The position numbers were made by a program, and so were the translations under genes. The notes beneath the pieces were generated by a model. It saw only the letters and a list, made by a program, of their open reading frames with translations, had not been told where the DNA came from and did not search any database. Below, piece after piece: positions 1 to 5,466 of a DNA stretch of 5,466 bases; position 1 is the first letter of the stretch; every line of letters begins with the position of its first letter. The stretch comes from Gammaproteobacteria bacterium (GTDB taxonomy: Bacteria; Pseudomonadota; Gammaproteobacteria; DSM-16500): contig SCTP01000083.1 in NCBI GenBank assembly GCA_004322325.1, positions 1 to 5,466 of the forward strand, given 5' to 3'.

Positions 1-628
1 CTTTTAAACTACTATATTCGCTGCTGGTTTCATCCGAATTGGAATAATCAACAGCTTGGGAACTGCTACCTCCCCCCGAAGAAGCACCACCTGAGCCCCC
101 GCCTGCTTTACCCAACGTATAATCCGTTCCACCCGGCATAAAGGCAATATCAAATGTTCGCGTAATATACGCTTGCCAATAAACCGTGTTGCCGCGCACA
201 GAATAAACATAACCGCTGCGCGTGGCTAATAAATCTAATGCACCTCTAACCGTACCGATATAACTCATGGTAACAGGCACACCAGAATCCAAACCGACTT
301 GGTATTTCGTTAAAGTCTGCGTGCTAGCGCCTGCGGCAATGGTGCGACTGTAGTAAGAAAACGGCAATTGATCACCGCGAATCACAATATGGTTATCTAA
401 CCACGATGGTTGGCGATCAAGGTTGATGGGGGTCGTATCCACATACATTCCTTCTTTCACCGTCAAAGAAGGCTGTTTCTTTAATTGGCTATCAAACTGT
501 TTTCTTGATGCATTAGCCTTTAATTTCGCGTTGGCGACATTGTCTTCCGTTTGATTATAAACAGGCGAATGACACGCGGCCAATGTGAATATCGTCACGA
601 GAAACAAGACACCCCATTTTTTAAACAT
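1..628 (-). CDS. pilN: PilN-type type IVb pilus secretin, lipoprotein N-terminal part (3' end cut by window edge)
   Basis: The frame opens at an ATG at 628 and stays open for 209 codons to the left edge, so the C-terminal secretin channel domain lies outside the window. Residues 1-19 form a lipoprotein signal: two lysines, a hydrophobic stretch, then lipobox LAAC with the acylated Cys at 19. The +2 residue is His, not Asp, which fits outer-membrane sorting. Residues about 55-170 look like the periplasmic N-terminal domains of PilN/BfpB/TcpC secretins, including a segment around 117-150 resembling an N0-type fold and the motif TRTFDIAFMPG at 157-167. A Gly/Ser-rich linker covers about 173-192. 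A good Shine-Dalgarno, AGGAAGG, sits six bases before the ATG. In the family this protein forms the outer-membrane pore for the pilus. The TcpQ-like gene just upstream supports the call, as TcpQ and secretin TcpC are also neighbours in the tcp operon. Assignment rests on lipobox, family-like motifs and context, not on the unseen secretin domain. Confidence 0.85.
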   Translation of the reverse strand, partial: MFKKWGVLFLVTIFTLAACHSPVYNQTEDNVANAKLKANASRKQFDSQLKKQPSLTVKEGMYVDTTPINLDRQPSWLDNHIVIRGDQLPFSYYSRTIAAGASTQTLTKYQVGLDSGVPVTMSYIGTVRGALDLLATRSGYVYSVRGNTVYWQAYITRTFDIAFMPGGTDYTLGKAGGGSGGASSGGGSSSQAVDYSNSDETSSEYSSLK

Positions 629-634
629 TAAGTA

Positions 635-641
635 CCTTCCT
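635..641 (-). promoter_or_regulatory. Ribosome binding site of the secretin gene
   Basis: The minus strand reads AGGAAGG followed by a six-base spacer and the ATG at 628. It lies wholly within the 18-base gap after the TcpQ-like gene's stop, and supports this ATG as the start of the lipoprotein. Confidence 0.7.
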
Positions 642-646
642 CTCTA

Positions 647-1084
647 TTAATATTTAGACGCGACTGTCAATGTTCGATTCGACATGTACATCACCGCTTG
701 TAAAGGAAACGGTTGCAATAGTTTATCAATCACATTCGGTAAGCTCGTACCGGTGACTCGGCCGTCGAAATTATAATCGTACGGCGCTTTCCAAACCACT
801 TTCCAATGATAACGACTCATGATGCGTTCAAGATTTTCTTTCAACGAACCGCTGATGCTCACCGCATACACAGGCGCACCGGATCCAAGATTGGCATATT
901 GATTGGGAAACACTTCACTACTATAGGCAGAAGGCGCAGCATATATTGTTTTAGGCGCAGGTGTACTGGCCTGAAAAAAAGGCTCGCGTGGAATCGTGGA
1001 TTGCGGTTTTTCAACCTGCCATCCCGCGAAGGCGCATAATGGAAGGATAGAGAGCGCGCTAATCAATAAATGATAAATCCTCAT
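647..1084 (-). CDS. TcpQ/PilL C-terminal-type periplasmic pilus assembly protein
   Basis: This is a 145-residue protein with a clear Sec signal peptide (residues 1-20, predicted cut AFA|GW). A Pro/Ala/Ser-rich region covers about 27-60, and a compact C-terminal domain covers about 72-143. That domain resembles the toxin-coregulated pilus Q family: the pattern SLKENLERIMSRYHWKVVWK at 80-99, a 'DGRVTGTS' turn at 107-114, a short helix ending in a Leu-Leu pair at 122-123, and a final beta strand. In TcpQ and in the C-terminal half of R64 PilL this domain acts in the periplasm with the secretin; for TcpQ, in localising or stabilising TcpC. Here it is a stand-alone secreted protein whose gene ends 18 bases before the secretin gene. 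The 73-base gap before it may contain its own promoter. Its ATG lacks a well-spaced Shine-Dalgarno (see the site at 1099-1105), but it immediately precedes the signal peptide and no better in-frame start is seen. It could alternatively be described as PilL-like. Confidence 0.85.
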   Translation of the reverse strand: MRIYHLLISALSILPLCAFAGWQVEKPQSTIPREPFFQASTPAPKTIYAAPSAYSSEVFPNQYANLGSGAPVYAVSISGSLKENLERIMSRYHWKVVWKAPYDYNFDGRVTGTSLPNVIDKLLQPFPLQAVMYMSNRTLTVASKY

Positions 1085-1098
1085 GACTTGGCATTTTA

Positions 1099-1105
1099 TC
1101 CTTTT
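1099..1105 (-). promoter_or_regulatory. Oddly spaced ribosome binding site before the TcpQ-like gene
   Basis: The minus strand carries AAAAGGA 14 bases before the ATG at 1084, which is longer than usual. It is only four bases from another ATG at 1094 that opens an out-of-frame 11-codon reading frame (MPSHEDLSFID) ending at 1059, inside the real gene. The site may serve the gene inefficiently or through re-initiation. Confidence 0.4.
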
Positions 1106-1121
1106 CTGTCACCTATGGTTC

Positions 1122-1150
1122 AAGATAGCTGTAAACTTTTTAGTTATCAA
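1122..1150 (-). promoter_or_regulatory. Putative sigma70-type promoter for the TcpQ-like and secretin genes
   Basis: In the 73-base gap the minus strand reads TTGATA (positions 1150-1145), a 17-base spacer, then TATCTT (1127-1122). The -35 matches the consensus at five of six bases and the -10 at four of six. A start of transcription near 1115 would leave a leader of about 30 bases before the ATG at 1084. The boxes lie in the arms of an imperfect dyad (1117-1127 and 1145-1155, 8 of 11 positions pairing), with a smaller AACT/AGTT dyad in the spacer, which might be an operator. Chance matches of this quality are common in AT-rich gaps, so confidence is modest. Confidence 0.35.
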
Positions 1151-1157
1151 GTACCAG

Positions 1158-2198
1158 TTATTGTGACCACACAGAAAAGCTCGAGCCAGTTGTTTCATTT
1201 TGAGGTGCACAACGTGTCACTGCCATCACGGTTCCTTCTACCGCACCCCATGCGTTTGTCGCGGAAGAGGAACCGGGCGACACCGTTCCTTTTTGTGTCG
1301 TGACAGAAAGACAAACACGCCAATATTTGCCGGTTAATTGATCATTATAGTCTGTGCCATAACAAGGATCATCTGTTGTTGTCGTGCATCCTTTCGGTGT
1401 ATTGTCGGTACCGCCTGTTGCGAAAGCGGTAAAACTGCTAAGAGGATAAACATTCACGCTACAACCGGTTTGACTACTCGACGTACAATTCGTACCGCCA
1501 TTGTTTGATGGCGCATCGTACACACCGCTGACAGAGGCTGGCACCACCATTACCTGAGCGGTCATAGCATTACCTTTTAAATCGACTGGGCAAGTAGGCA
1601 CTGGAACACAACCGCCAGTTTTATAGAGTCCTGCAAAGGAAATATTTCCTGCATTATTAAGATTCTGCCCAGGAATCGTCACCGACGCTCCCACCCAACA
1701 ACTGCTACCTGTCGTGCAACTGCCCAACGTGGTAGGCGCTGTACTGTACGCACTCGTAAGAAAAGAAAGCGGCAGTTTCCCTGTCAATGTCTGCGCGACA
1801 GCGGGAAGACTTGTCATGCTCGATGGCAGTGAGACAAACACGTAAAATATTGAACCATCCGTGGATTGAGCAACGGCATAACCAGAGGCAGGACTGCTTG
1901 TCCACCCTGTTCCCCATGGATTGGCTGCTAAGCTCCCTACTGGCATGAAAACAGTCGGATCATTGATTCGACAAGTGGATCCTGATGGGCATGGCCATGT
2001 GGAGTGTTGTACGTAGTAAGTCAACGCTCCATTTAGTATCTGTTGCATGTCTACGACTGTTTTATCAATTTTATTCGTTAAAACTTGCTGCTGCGTGTAA
2101 TTCACTCCCATTACGATCAACATGCTAACGACCACTAACACCAGCATTATTTCAATGAGTGTCACACCCTTCATCTTCTCTTTCATTGTCGTTTTCAT
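1158..2198 (-). CDS. Large cysteine-rich type IV prepilin (second of two; possible minor or adhesive pilin)
   Basis: This is a 346-residue protein with a class III prepilin signal. A basic 11-residue leader ends in Gly11 and is followed by mature VTLIEIMLVLVVVSMLIVMG, with Glu at mature position 5 and a hydrophobic helix to about residue 31. The mature first residue is Val, as type IVb pilins often use residues other than Phe. After the N-terminal helix (to about 66) comes a long Ser/Thr/Gly-rich globular part with 12 cysteines. Ten form five close pairs: 70/76, 161/167, 197/203, 238/246 and 271/279. The last two, 296 and 330, may form the C-terminal disulfide loop typical of pilins. At 335 mature residues it is much larger than R64 PilS or TcpA, nearer minor or tip pilins such as TcpB. 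The gene starts 14 bases after the preceding prepilin's stop; its AAAGG ribosome site overlaps that stop, suggesting translational coupling. Whether it is the major subunit cannot be decided here. Confidence 0.88.
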   Translation of the reverse strand: MKTTMKEKMKGVTLIEIMLVLVVVSMLIVMGVNYTQQQVLTNKIDKTVVDMQQILNGALTYYVQHSTWPCPSGSTCRINDPTVFMPVGSLAANPWGTGWTSSPASGYAVAQSTDGSIFYVFVSLPSSMTSLPAVAQTLTGKLPLSFLTSAYSTAPTTLGSCTTGSSCWVGASVTIPGQNLNNAGNISFAGLYKTGGCVPVPTCPVDLKGNAMTAQVMVVPASVSGVYDAPSNNGGTNCTSSSQTGCSVNVYPLSSFTAFATGGTDNTPKGCTTTTDDPCYGTDYNDQLTGKYWRVCLSVTTQKGTVSPGSSSATNAWGAVEGTVMAVTRCAPQNETTGSSFSVWSQ

Positions 2199-2209
2199 AA
2201 GATAAGATA

Positions 2210-2214
2210 CCTTT
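2210..2214 (-). promoter_or_regulatory. Ribosome binding site overlapping the upstream stop codon
   Basis: The minus strand reads TAAAGG: the TAA stop of the first prepilin (2215-2213) shares bases with the AAAGG site of the second, which begins 11 bases further on at 2198. This arrangement suggests coupled translation of the two prepilins. Confidence 0.5.
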
Positions 2215-3037
2215 AGCTGTTACAAAGAAAATATTGCTGAGTCGTTCCTACACCGCCCGACCCAGGGACTTTTCCGCCGGTGGATAATAAATGAATATCG
2301 TTATACGTCGAATACATATTGTTGAATTGTTGGATAGCAGGAAGATACATTTGAAAATTCGATTTAAGTCTCTCTGCCACTCTTGAGGGTGATCGTTCAA
2401 AAACAACATACTCACCTGATCCCGTCCCTCCCGTACACGGTGTCACAATCCAACCATTGAGTGAGGATAAGCAATTTCCTTGCAATAATTGTAAGTAACC
2501 CTGTTCACTCGACGCCGTTTTATCCTTCATTGAGACAGCAACTTGTATATTCCAATCCACTACCGTTCCTGCTGGTGCGGAGGTAGCACAATTCGCGGAG
2601 GTGCAAAGGGATCTGGTCGAAGTGACTAAATTAAATTGGGCTACATAGCCATAGGAGTTGGCGGCAGAGCTATCGACGAGAGGAACAAAGGCAGGTATGT
2701 TGGCTGGCAAATACCCTGGCGTAAATAAATCGGTTAAGATGTTAATGGGGAATGTGGAACTGCTTAAAGGGTTAGTGGTGGTATTAGAAGGATTTAAGGT
2801 GCCAGGAACTAAGATACCCGTGGTAGGATTAACCCTCCCTAAACAATTCGCTCGATAATAATAGTACATTGATTCCATAATCATATCGACGTTATACTTT
2901 ACCCGGCGAACATCAGCATCTAATCGATATGTTTGATATTGTCGAAAACTCCATATCACTAATAACGTCGCTATCGACAAAACCAACATGATTTCAACGA
3001 GTGTCATACCGATATGCCGTTTCTTTTGGATCATCAT
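2213..3037 (-). CDS. Type IV prepilin (first of two, large type IVb-like pilin)
   Basis: Starting at the ATG at 3037 gives 274 residues. The leader MMIQKKRHIG is basic and ends in Gly10. Mature sequence begins MTLVEIMLVLSIATLLVIWS, with Glu at +5 and N-terminal Met as in TcpA-type type IVb pilins. The helix continues through RRVKYNVDMIMESMYYYYR, with four consecutive tyrosines near 58-61, then a Ser/Thr/Asn-rich globular domain. Six cysteines lie at 65, 145, 150, 189, 201 and 272, the last three residues from the C-terminus, so a disulfide closing the C-terminal region is plausible. The frame also permits an ATG at 3049 and a TTG at 3052, but only the 3037 ATG has a well-spaced Shine-Dalgarno and it gives a typical short leader; the 3034 ATG is a close alternative. 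Position directly after the platform gene matches R64 pilS following pilR, so this may be the major pilin. The size exceeds that of PilS, so the role is inferred. Confidence 0.88.
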   Translation of the reverse strand: MMIQKKRHIGMTLVEIMLVLSIATLLVIWSFRQYQTYRLDADVRRVKYNVDMIMESMYYYYRANCLGRVNPTTGILVPGTLNPSNTTTNPLSSSTFPINILTDLFTPGYLPANIPAFVPLVDSSAANSYGYVAQFNLVTSTRSLCTSANCATSAPAGTVVDWNIQVAVSMKDKTASSEQGYLQLLQGNCLSSLNGWIVTPCTGGTGSGEYVVFERSPSRVAERLKSNFQMYLPAIQQFNNMYSTYNDIHLLSTGGKVPGSGGVGTTQQYFLCNS

Positions 3038-3043
3038 TCGATA

Positions 3044-3048
3044 CCTCA
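3044..3048 (-). promoter_or_regulatory. Ribosome binding site deciding the start of the first prepilin
   Basis: TGAGG on the minus strand lies six bases before the ATG at 3037. It overlaps the alternative upstream ATG at 3049-3047, which itself has no good site, so the downstream start is preferred. Confidence 0.55.
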
Positions 3049-3053
3049 TCAAA

Positions 3054-4118
3054 TTAAGCCGATCCCATGGCCATACCTGTCATGAAAATACCTTGAATCA
3101 TCATTACAATTAATATACCACCTACGATCAGCAACCCTGCGCCCGCCAAACGGGAAAGTAATTTCAATGTCGCCGTTGCTTGTTCCGTTCCTCTCACCCC
3201 CATGCGCACCAACCCATGCTCAAATCCTTTCACTTCTGCCATCACCCGCAGTCGCATTAAATCATCTGATGCAATCAAGCCCGTCTCTAACACATCCGCA
3301 ATATTGGTTTTACCCATACTTAAGAGATGCTCCATCATGACTAAATGCGACCTCACATACGGGTTAGCTTGGTGTTGCATGACTTTAATCGCTGACTTAA
3401 ATACCACCCCGTTAGATACTAAAAGGCCAAGCGTTTCTAACAAGCGTGCTGAAGCAAAACGACGGTAGAGCGAAAAAGGCGGATAACGATCCAACAAGGG
3501 CCGCCATTCACCTGTGTAGTGACTCATGATCCGGCGCAGGACTAATACAACAACAATGACGCCCATAATCACCGCCCACCACCAATGTTGAATTAAGTTC
3601 GCTAAAAAGACTAACTGTTGTCCCGCTTTCGGCCACTGCTCAACCGGTTTAAGGAGCATAAATTGCTCAAAGACGGAGTTTTTCAAATAAAGAATAATAC
3701 TGCACGCCATGAGAATCACAACCATTGGATAACTCACTGCGCCAATAAAAGCCCCCATCGAAGTCCCTCGTTGCGATAAAGAATTCACAGCCGATTTAAC
3801 CGTCTGTGCTAACGCACCGCCCGCCTCCCCCACGCGGATGATTTCGATTACATTCGGTGCAAACCACTCGCGCATTCCATCTGCTAACGGTTGCCCTTGA
3901 GCAATTTTTTGTGAAAGAGATAACGCCACTTCTTTGTTTACGCCTGTCGTCACTTGGCTCATCATCTCAATCGCACGATTGGCAGGAATACCATCATTAA
4001 TCAAAACATGTAAGTCTTCTAAAAAAGCTAATTGTTTCTTGTTACCAAATTGCCAATGCTGAGCCGCCAAAACGATTTTGTTGCCGATACCCTTTAACCC
4101 ATCAAGTGATAAATCCAT
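3054..4118 (-). CDS. pilR: Type IV pilus inner-membrane platform protein, PilR/PilC/GspF family
   Basis: This is a complete 354-residue protein with the two-repeat layout of the GspF/PilC (T2SF) family. The first cytoplasmic helical domain spans about 25-120 and contains the family motif VGEAGGAL at 96-103. Hydrophobic segments follow at about 124-145 and 179-195. The second repeat spans about 217-320, with a degenerate counterpart of the first motif (MAEVKGFE, 293-300). A final membrane helix lies at about 326-347. These proteins sit in the inner membrane, contact the assembly ATPase and move pilin subunits into the growing fibre. Length agrees with the R64 PilR and BfpE class rather than the longer T4aP PilC. 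The ATG at 4118 has GAGGA seven bases upstream, and the gene begins 15 bases after the ATPase stop, matching the pilQ-pilR pairing of R64-like operons. The symbol follows R64 usage and assumes that lineage. Confidence 0.93.
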   Translation of the reverse strand: MDLSLDGLKGIGNKIVLAAQHWQFGNKKQLAFLEDLHVLINDGIPANRAIEMMSQVTTGVNKEVALSLSQKIAQGQPLADGMREWFAPNVIEIIRVGEAGGALAQTVKSAVNSLSQRGTSMGAFIGAVSYPMVVILMACSIILYLKNSVFEQFMLLKPVEQWPKAGQQLVFLANLIQHWWWAVIMGVIVVVLVLRRIMSHYTGEWRPLLDRYPPFSLYRRFASARLLETLGLLVSNGVVFKSAIKVMQHQANPYVRSHLVMMEHLLSMGKTNIADVLETGLIASDDLMRLRVMAEVKGFEHGLVRMGVRGTEQATATLKLLSRLAGAGLLIVGGILIVMMIQGIFMTGMAMGSA

Positions 4119-4133
4119 GGTGGTGTCCTCGCT

Positions 4134-5466
4134 TTATGTATACCGATAGACTTTTGATTGCGTAGAAGGGTTGATCGGCCCGACTACTTTCTCTGCGTCA
4201 AAAGGATCGCATATGCCTAACTGAATTAAATCGATAGCGCGATCGCGAAAATCCATCCATCCATTTTCCTTGAGATACTTCTCCCATCCTAGCGTATCGC
4301 ATTTTTGGATAAATTGCCTCCCTTCTTCATCGACCCAAATAACCTCTGCGACCACCGTCCGTCCTCCCACACCTGAACGACCGCACGCGTTACAACCACT
4401 GCCGCGCGCTTTTGCTTTATCGATAATCTCGGCGCCAAGCACCGTTTCCCAACCGGCAATAAAAGGTTGATGTTTGAGCGAAGATCGCAAAGGTACCGCA
4501 CAGCCTTGGCATACTTTCGCGACCAGTCGTTGGCATAATAAACAACGTAGTACGCTGCTATCGCCTAATAAGACAGGGGAGACGCCCATATCCACCAAAC
4601 GAGTAATAATGGCGGTGGCACGATTCGTGTGTAAGGTGGTCAACACTAAGTGGCCGGTGATAGAGGCACGCACCATCACCTGCGCGGTATCTTCATCACG
4701 CATTTCACCTAAGATGATAATATCCGGGTCCATACGTAAAGCAGCACGCCCCATGCTAGCAAAACTGCGATCTGCTTTTTCAGTATTGACTGGAACTTGT
4801 GTCGCCTCTTCTATTACTTTTTCCACGGGATCTTCAATGGAATATAATTTTTGCGAAGGTTCCACCATTTCCATACAACTCGCTAACGTCGTCGTTTTAC
4901 CGGATCCTGTCGGGCCCGCCACAATAATCGCACCAAATGGCAATTTGATAGCTGTTTTAATAATCTCAACTTGTGCGTTGGTATAACCCAGTTCGACTAA
5001 AGTGACCTTTCGATCTTCCCCCGTCGCCAAAATACGCATCACCATGTCAAAGCCACCGTGCGCTGGGACACTGGCTAAACGCAGACGAATATCTTTGCCA
5101 TTCATTTGCAATGGCATAGAAGCATCTTGCGGAACGAGAGGATTAAAATGCGACGTCGCGTGGTCGGTTTCTTTGTTAAAGGCAACCGAGGCAATTTCAC
5201 GCCCTAGTCGTTCAGACCATTCTGCATACACACGCAATTCACCATGCTGACGCATACGAATTTTCGTGTAGGTCTCACGGACTTGAATATGAATATCACT
5301 GACATTTTGTGACACCGCTTCAAACACTAAATCACGCAAATGACGTTGTTGATCACTGAATGAAGTGGTATTTTCACCTTTTTGTTTGCGTGCTAAATCA
5401 TCTTCTTCACCGCTTGCCAATAATAAACTGAGCAGAGCGGGAGTTGCCCCATACACTTGTCCAGGG
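4134..5466 (-). CDS. pilQ: Type IV pilus assembly ATPase, PilQ (R64)/PilB/GspE family (5' end cut by window edge)
   Basis: The frame runs open through the right edge, so the N-terminus is missing. The first possible start, a GTG at 5456, has no ribosome site, and in-frame codons continue upstream of it. Counting from that GTG, 440 residues are present. An N2-type domain covers about 37-145 (SDIHIQ at 53-58). Next come Walker A GPTGSGKT at 181-188, an Asp box SIEDPVE at 206-212, Walker B DPDIIILGE at 243-251 and a His box TGHLVLTTLHTN at 267-278. A zinc-type tetracysteine uses C316/C319 and C355/C358. The tetracysteine and the QRLVAKVC motif point to the extension-type GspE/PilB group rather than retraction PilT. 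It is a hexameric cytoplasmic ATPase that powers pilin insertion through the platform protein encoded 15 bases downstream. R64 PilQ is an ATPase and must not be confused with the T4aP secretin of the same name. Family assignment is secure; the exact subfamily name is inferred from context. Confidence 0.95.
   Translation of the reverse strand, partial: PGQVYGATPALLSLLLASGEEDDLARKQKGENTTSFSDQQRHLRDLVFEAVSQNVSDIHIQVRETYTKIRMRQHGELRVYAEWSERLGREIASVAFNKETDHATSHFNPLVPQDASMPLQMNGKDIRLRLASVPAHGGFDMVMRILATGEDRKVTLVELGYTNAQVEIIKTAIKLPFGAIIVAGPTGSGKTTTLASCMEMVEPSQKLYSIEDPVEKVIEEATQVPVNTEKADRSFASMGRAALRMDPDIIILGEMRDEDTAQVMVRASITGHLVLTTLHTNRATAIITRLVDMGVSPVLLGDSSVLRCLLCQRLVAKVCQGCAVPLRSSLKHQPFIAGWETVLGAEIIDKAKARGSGCNACGRSGVGGRTVVAEVIWVDEEGRQFIQKCDTLGWEKYLKENGWMDFRDRAIDLIQLGICDPFDAEKVVGPINPSTQSKVYRYT

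Noticed and set aside
4..210. 68-codon minus-strand frame at the left edge
   Set aside because: It is out of frame with, and fully inside, the secretin reading frame, which has a lipobox, a good ribosome site and family-like motifs.
1085..1157. Rho-independent terminator after the second prepilin
   Set aside because: The dyads in this gap are AT-rich or carry mismatches and are not followed by a T-run on the transcribed strand, so termination is not supported.
2855..2866. Run of four tyrosines in the first prepilin as a hint of a conductive pilus
   Set aside because: Aromatic residues near the end of the N-terminal helix are common in pilins; a single cluster in a large type IVb-like pilin is not evidence of conductivity.
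3038..3052. Longer starts (TTG at 3052 or ATG at 3049) for the first prepilin
   Set aside because: Neither has a suitable ribosome site, while the ATG at 3037 has TGAGG six bases upstream and yields a normal ten-residue basic leader.
4474..4986. 170-codon open frame on the plus strand
   Set aside because: It lies fully antisense to the Walker and His boxes of the ATPase, has no recognisable domain, and is best explained as a shadow of a conserved coding region.
4134..5456. The GTG at 5456 as the true start of the ATPase
   Set aside because: No Shine-Dalgarno-like sequence precedes it in the ten remaining bases, the frame continues open to the edge, and PilQ/PilB-type ATPases usually have more N-terminal sequence than this would leave.
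1..5466. CRISPR array, insertion sequence, tRNA or shufflon recombination sites
   Set aside because: No regularly spaced repeats, transposase or integrase reading frame, tRNA-like cloverleaf or clustered inverted repeats were seen on reading both strands.

Overview
The window looks like part of a type IVb pilus (T4P) biosynthesis operon of the IncI1/R64 'pil' and Vibrio 'tcp' kind. All six recognisable genes lie on the minus strand, so transcription runs from the right edge to the left edge. In that order they are: a PilB/GspE-type assembly ATPase (5' end cut by the right edge), a PilC/GspF/PilR-type inner-membrane platform protein, two unusually large type IV prepilins in tandem, a small secreted TcpQ/PilL-C-type protein, and the N-terminal part of a PilN-type lipoprotein secretin (3' end cut by the left edge).

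The first four genes are separated by only 14 to 16 bases, each gap carrying a Shine-Dalgarno-like sequence, which suggests one polycistronic message. The only larger gap is 73 bases between the second prepilin and the TcpQ-like gene. It holds a plausible sigma70-type promoter within an imperfect dyad, and an oddly placed ribosome binding site. The TcpQ-like and secretin genes are again close, 18 bases apart. No stretch over 300 bases is without a gene.

Members of these families work together as follows. The cytoplasmic ATPase drives assembly through the inner-membrane platform protein. Prepilins are extracted from the inner membrane after leader cleavage. The secretin forms the outer-membrane channel, and TcpQ-like periplasmic proteins help it localise or stay stable. 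No prepilin peptidase, lytic transglycosylase or PilO/PilP-type component is visible here; if present they should lie outside the window.

A diderm (Gram-negative) bacterium is certain in kind from the lipoprotein secretin and Sec signals. The cassette type and the moderately AT-rich composition suggest a gammaproteobacterium or similar proteobacterium, but genus cannot be read from the sequence. R64-type thin-pilus genes are often carried on conjugative plasmids or genomic islands, so an accessory location is a reasonable inference, though no mobility gene is in view. Gene order differs from R64, where the TcpQ-bearing pilL and the secretin precede the ATPase, platform and pilin genes. The most unusual content is the pair of large prepilins, especially the second with its 12 cysteines.
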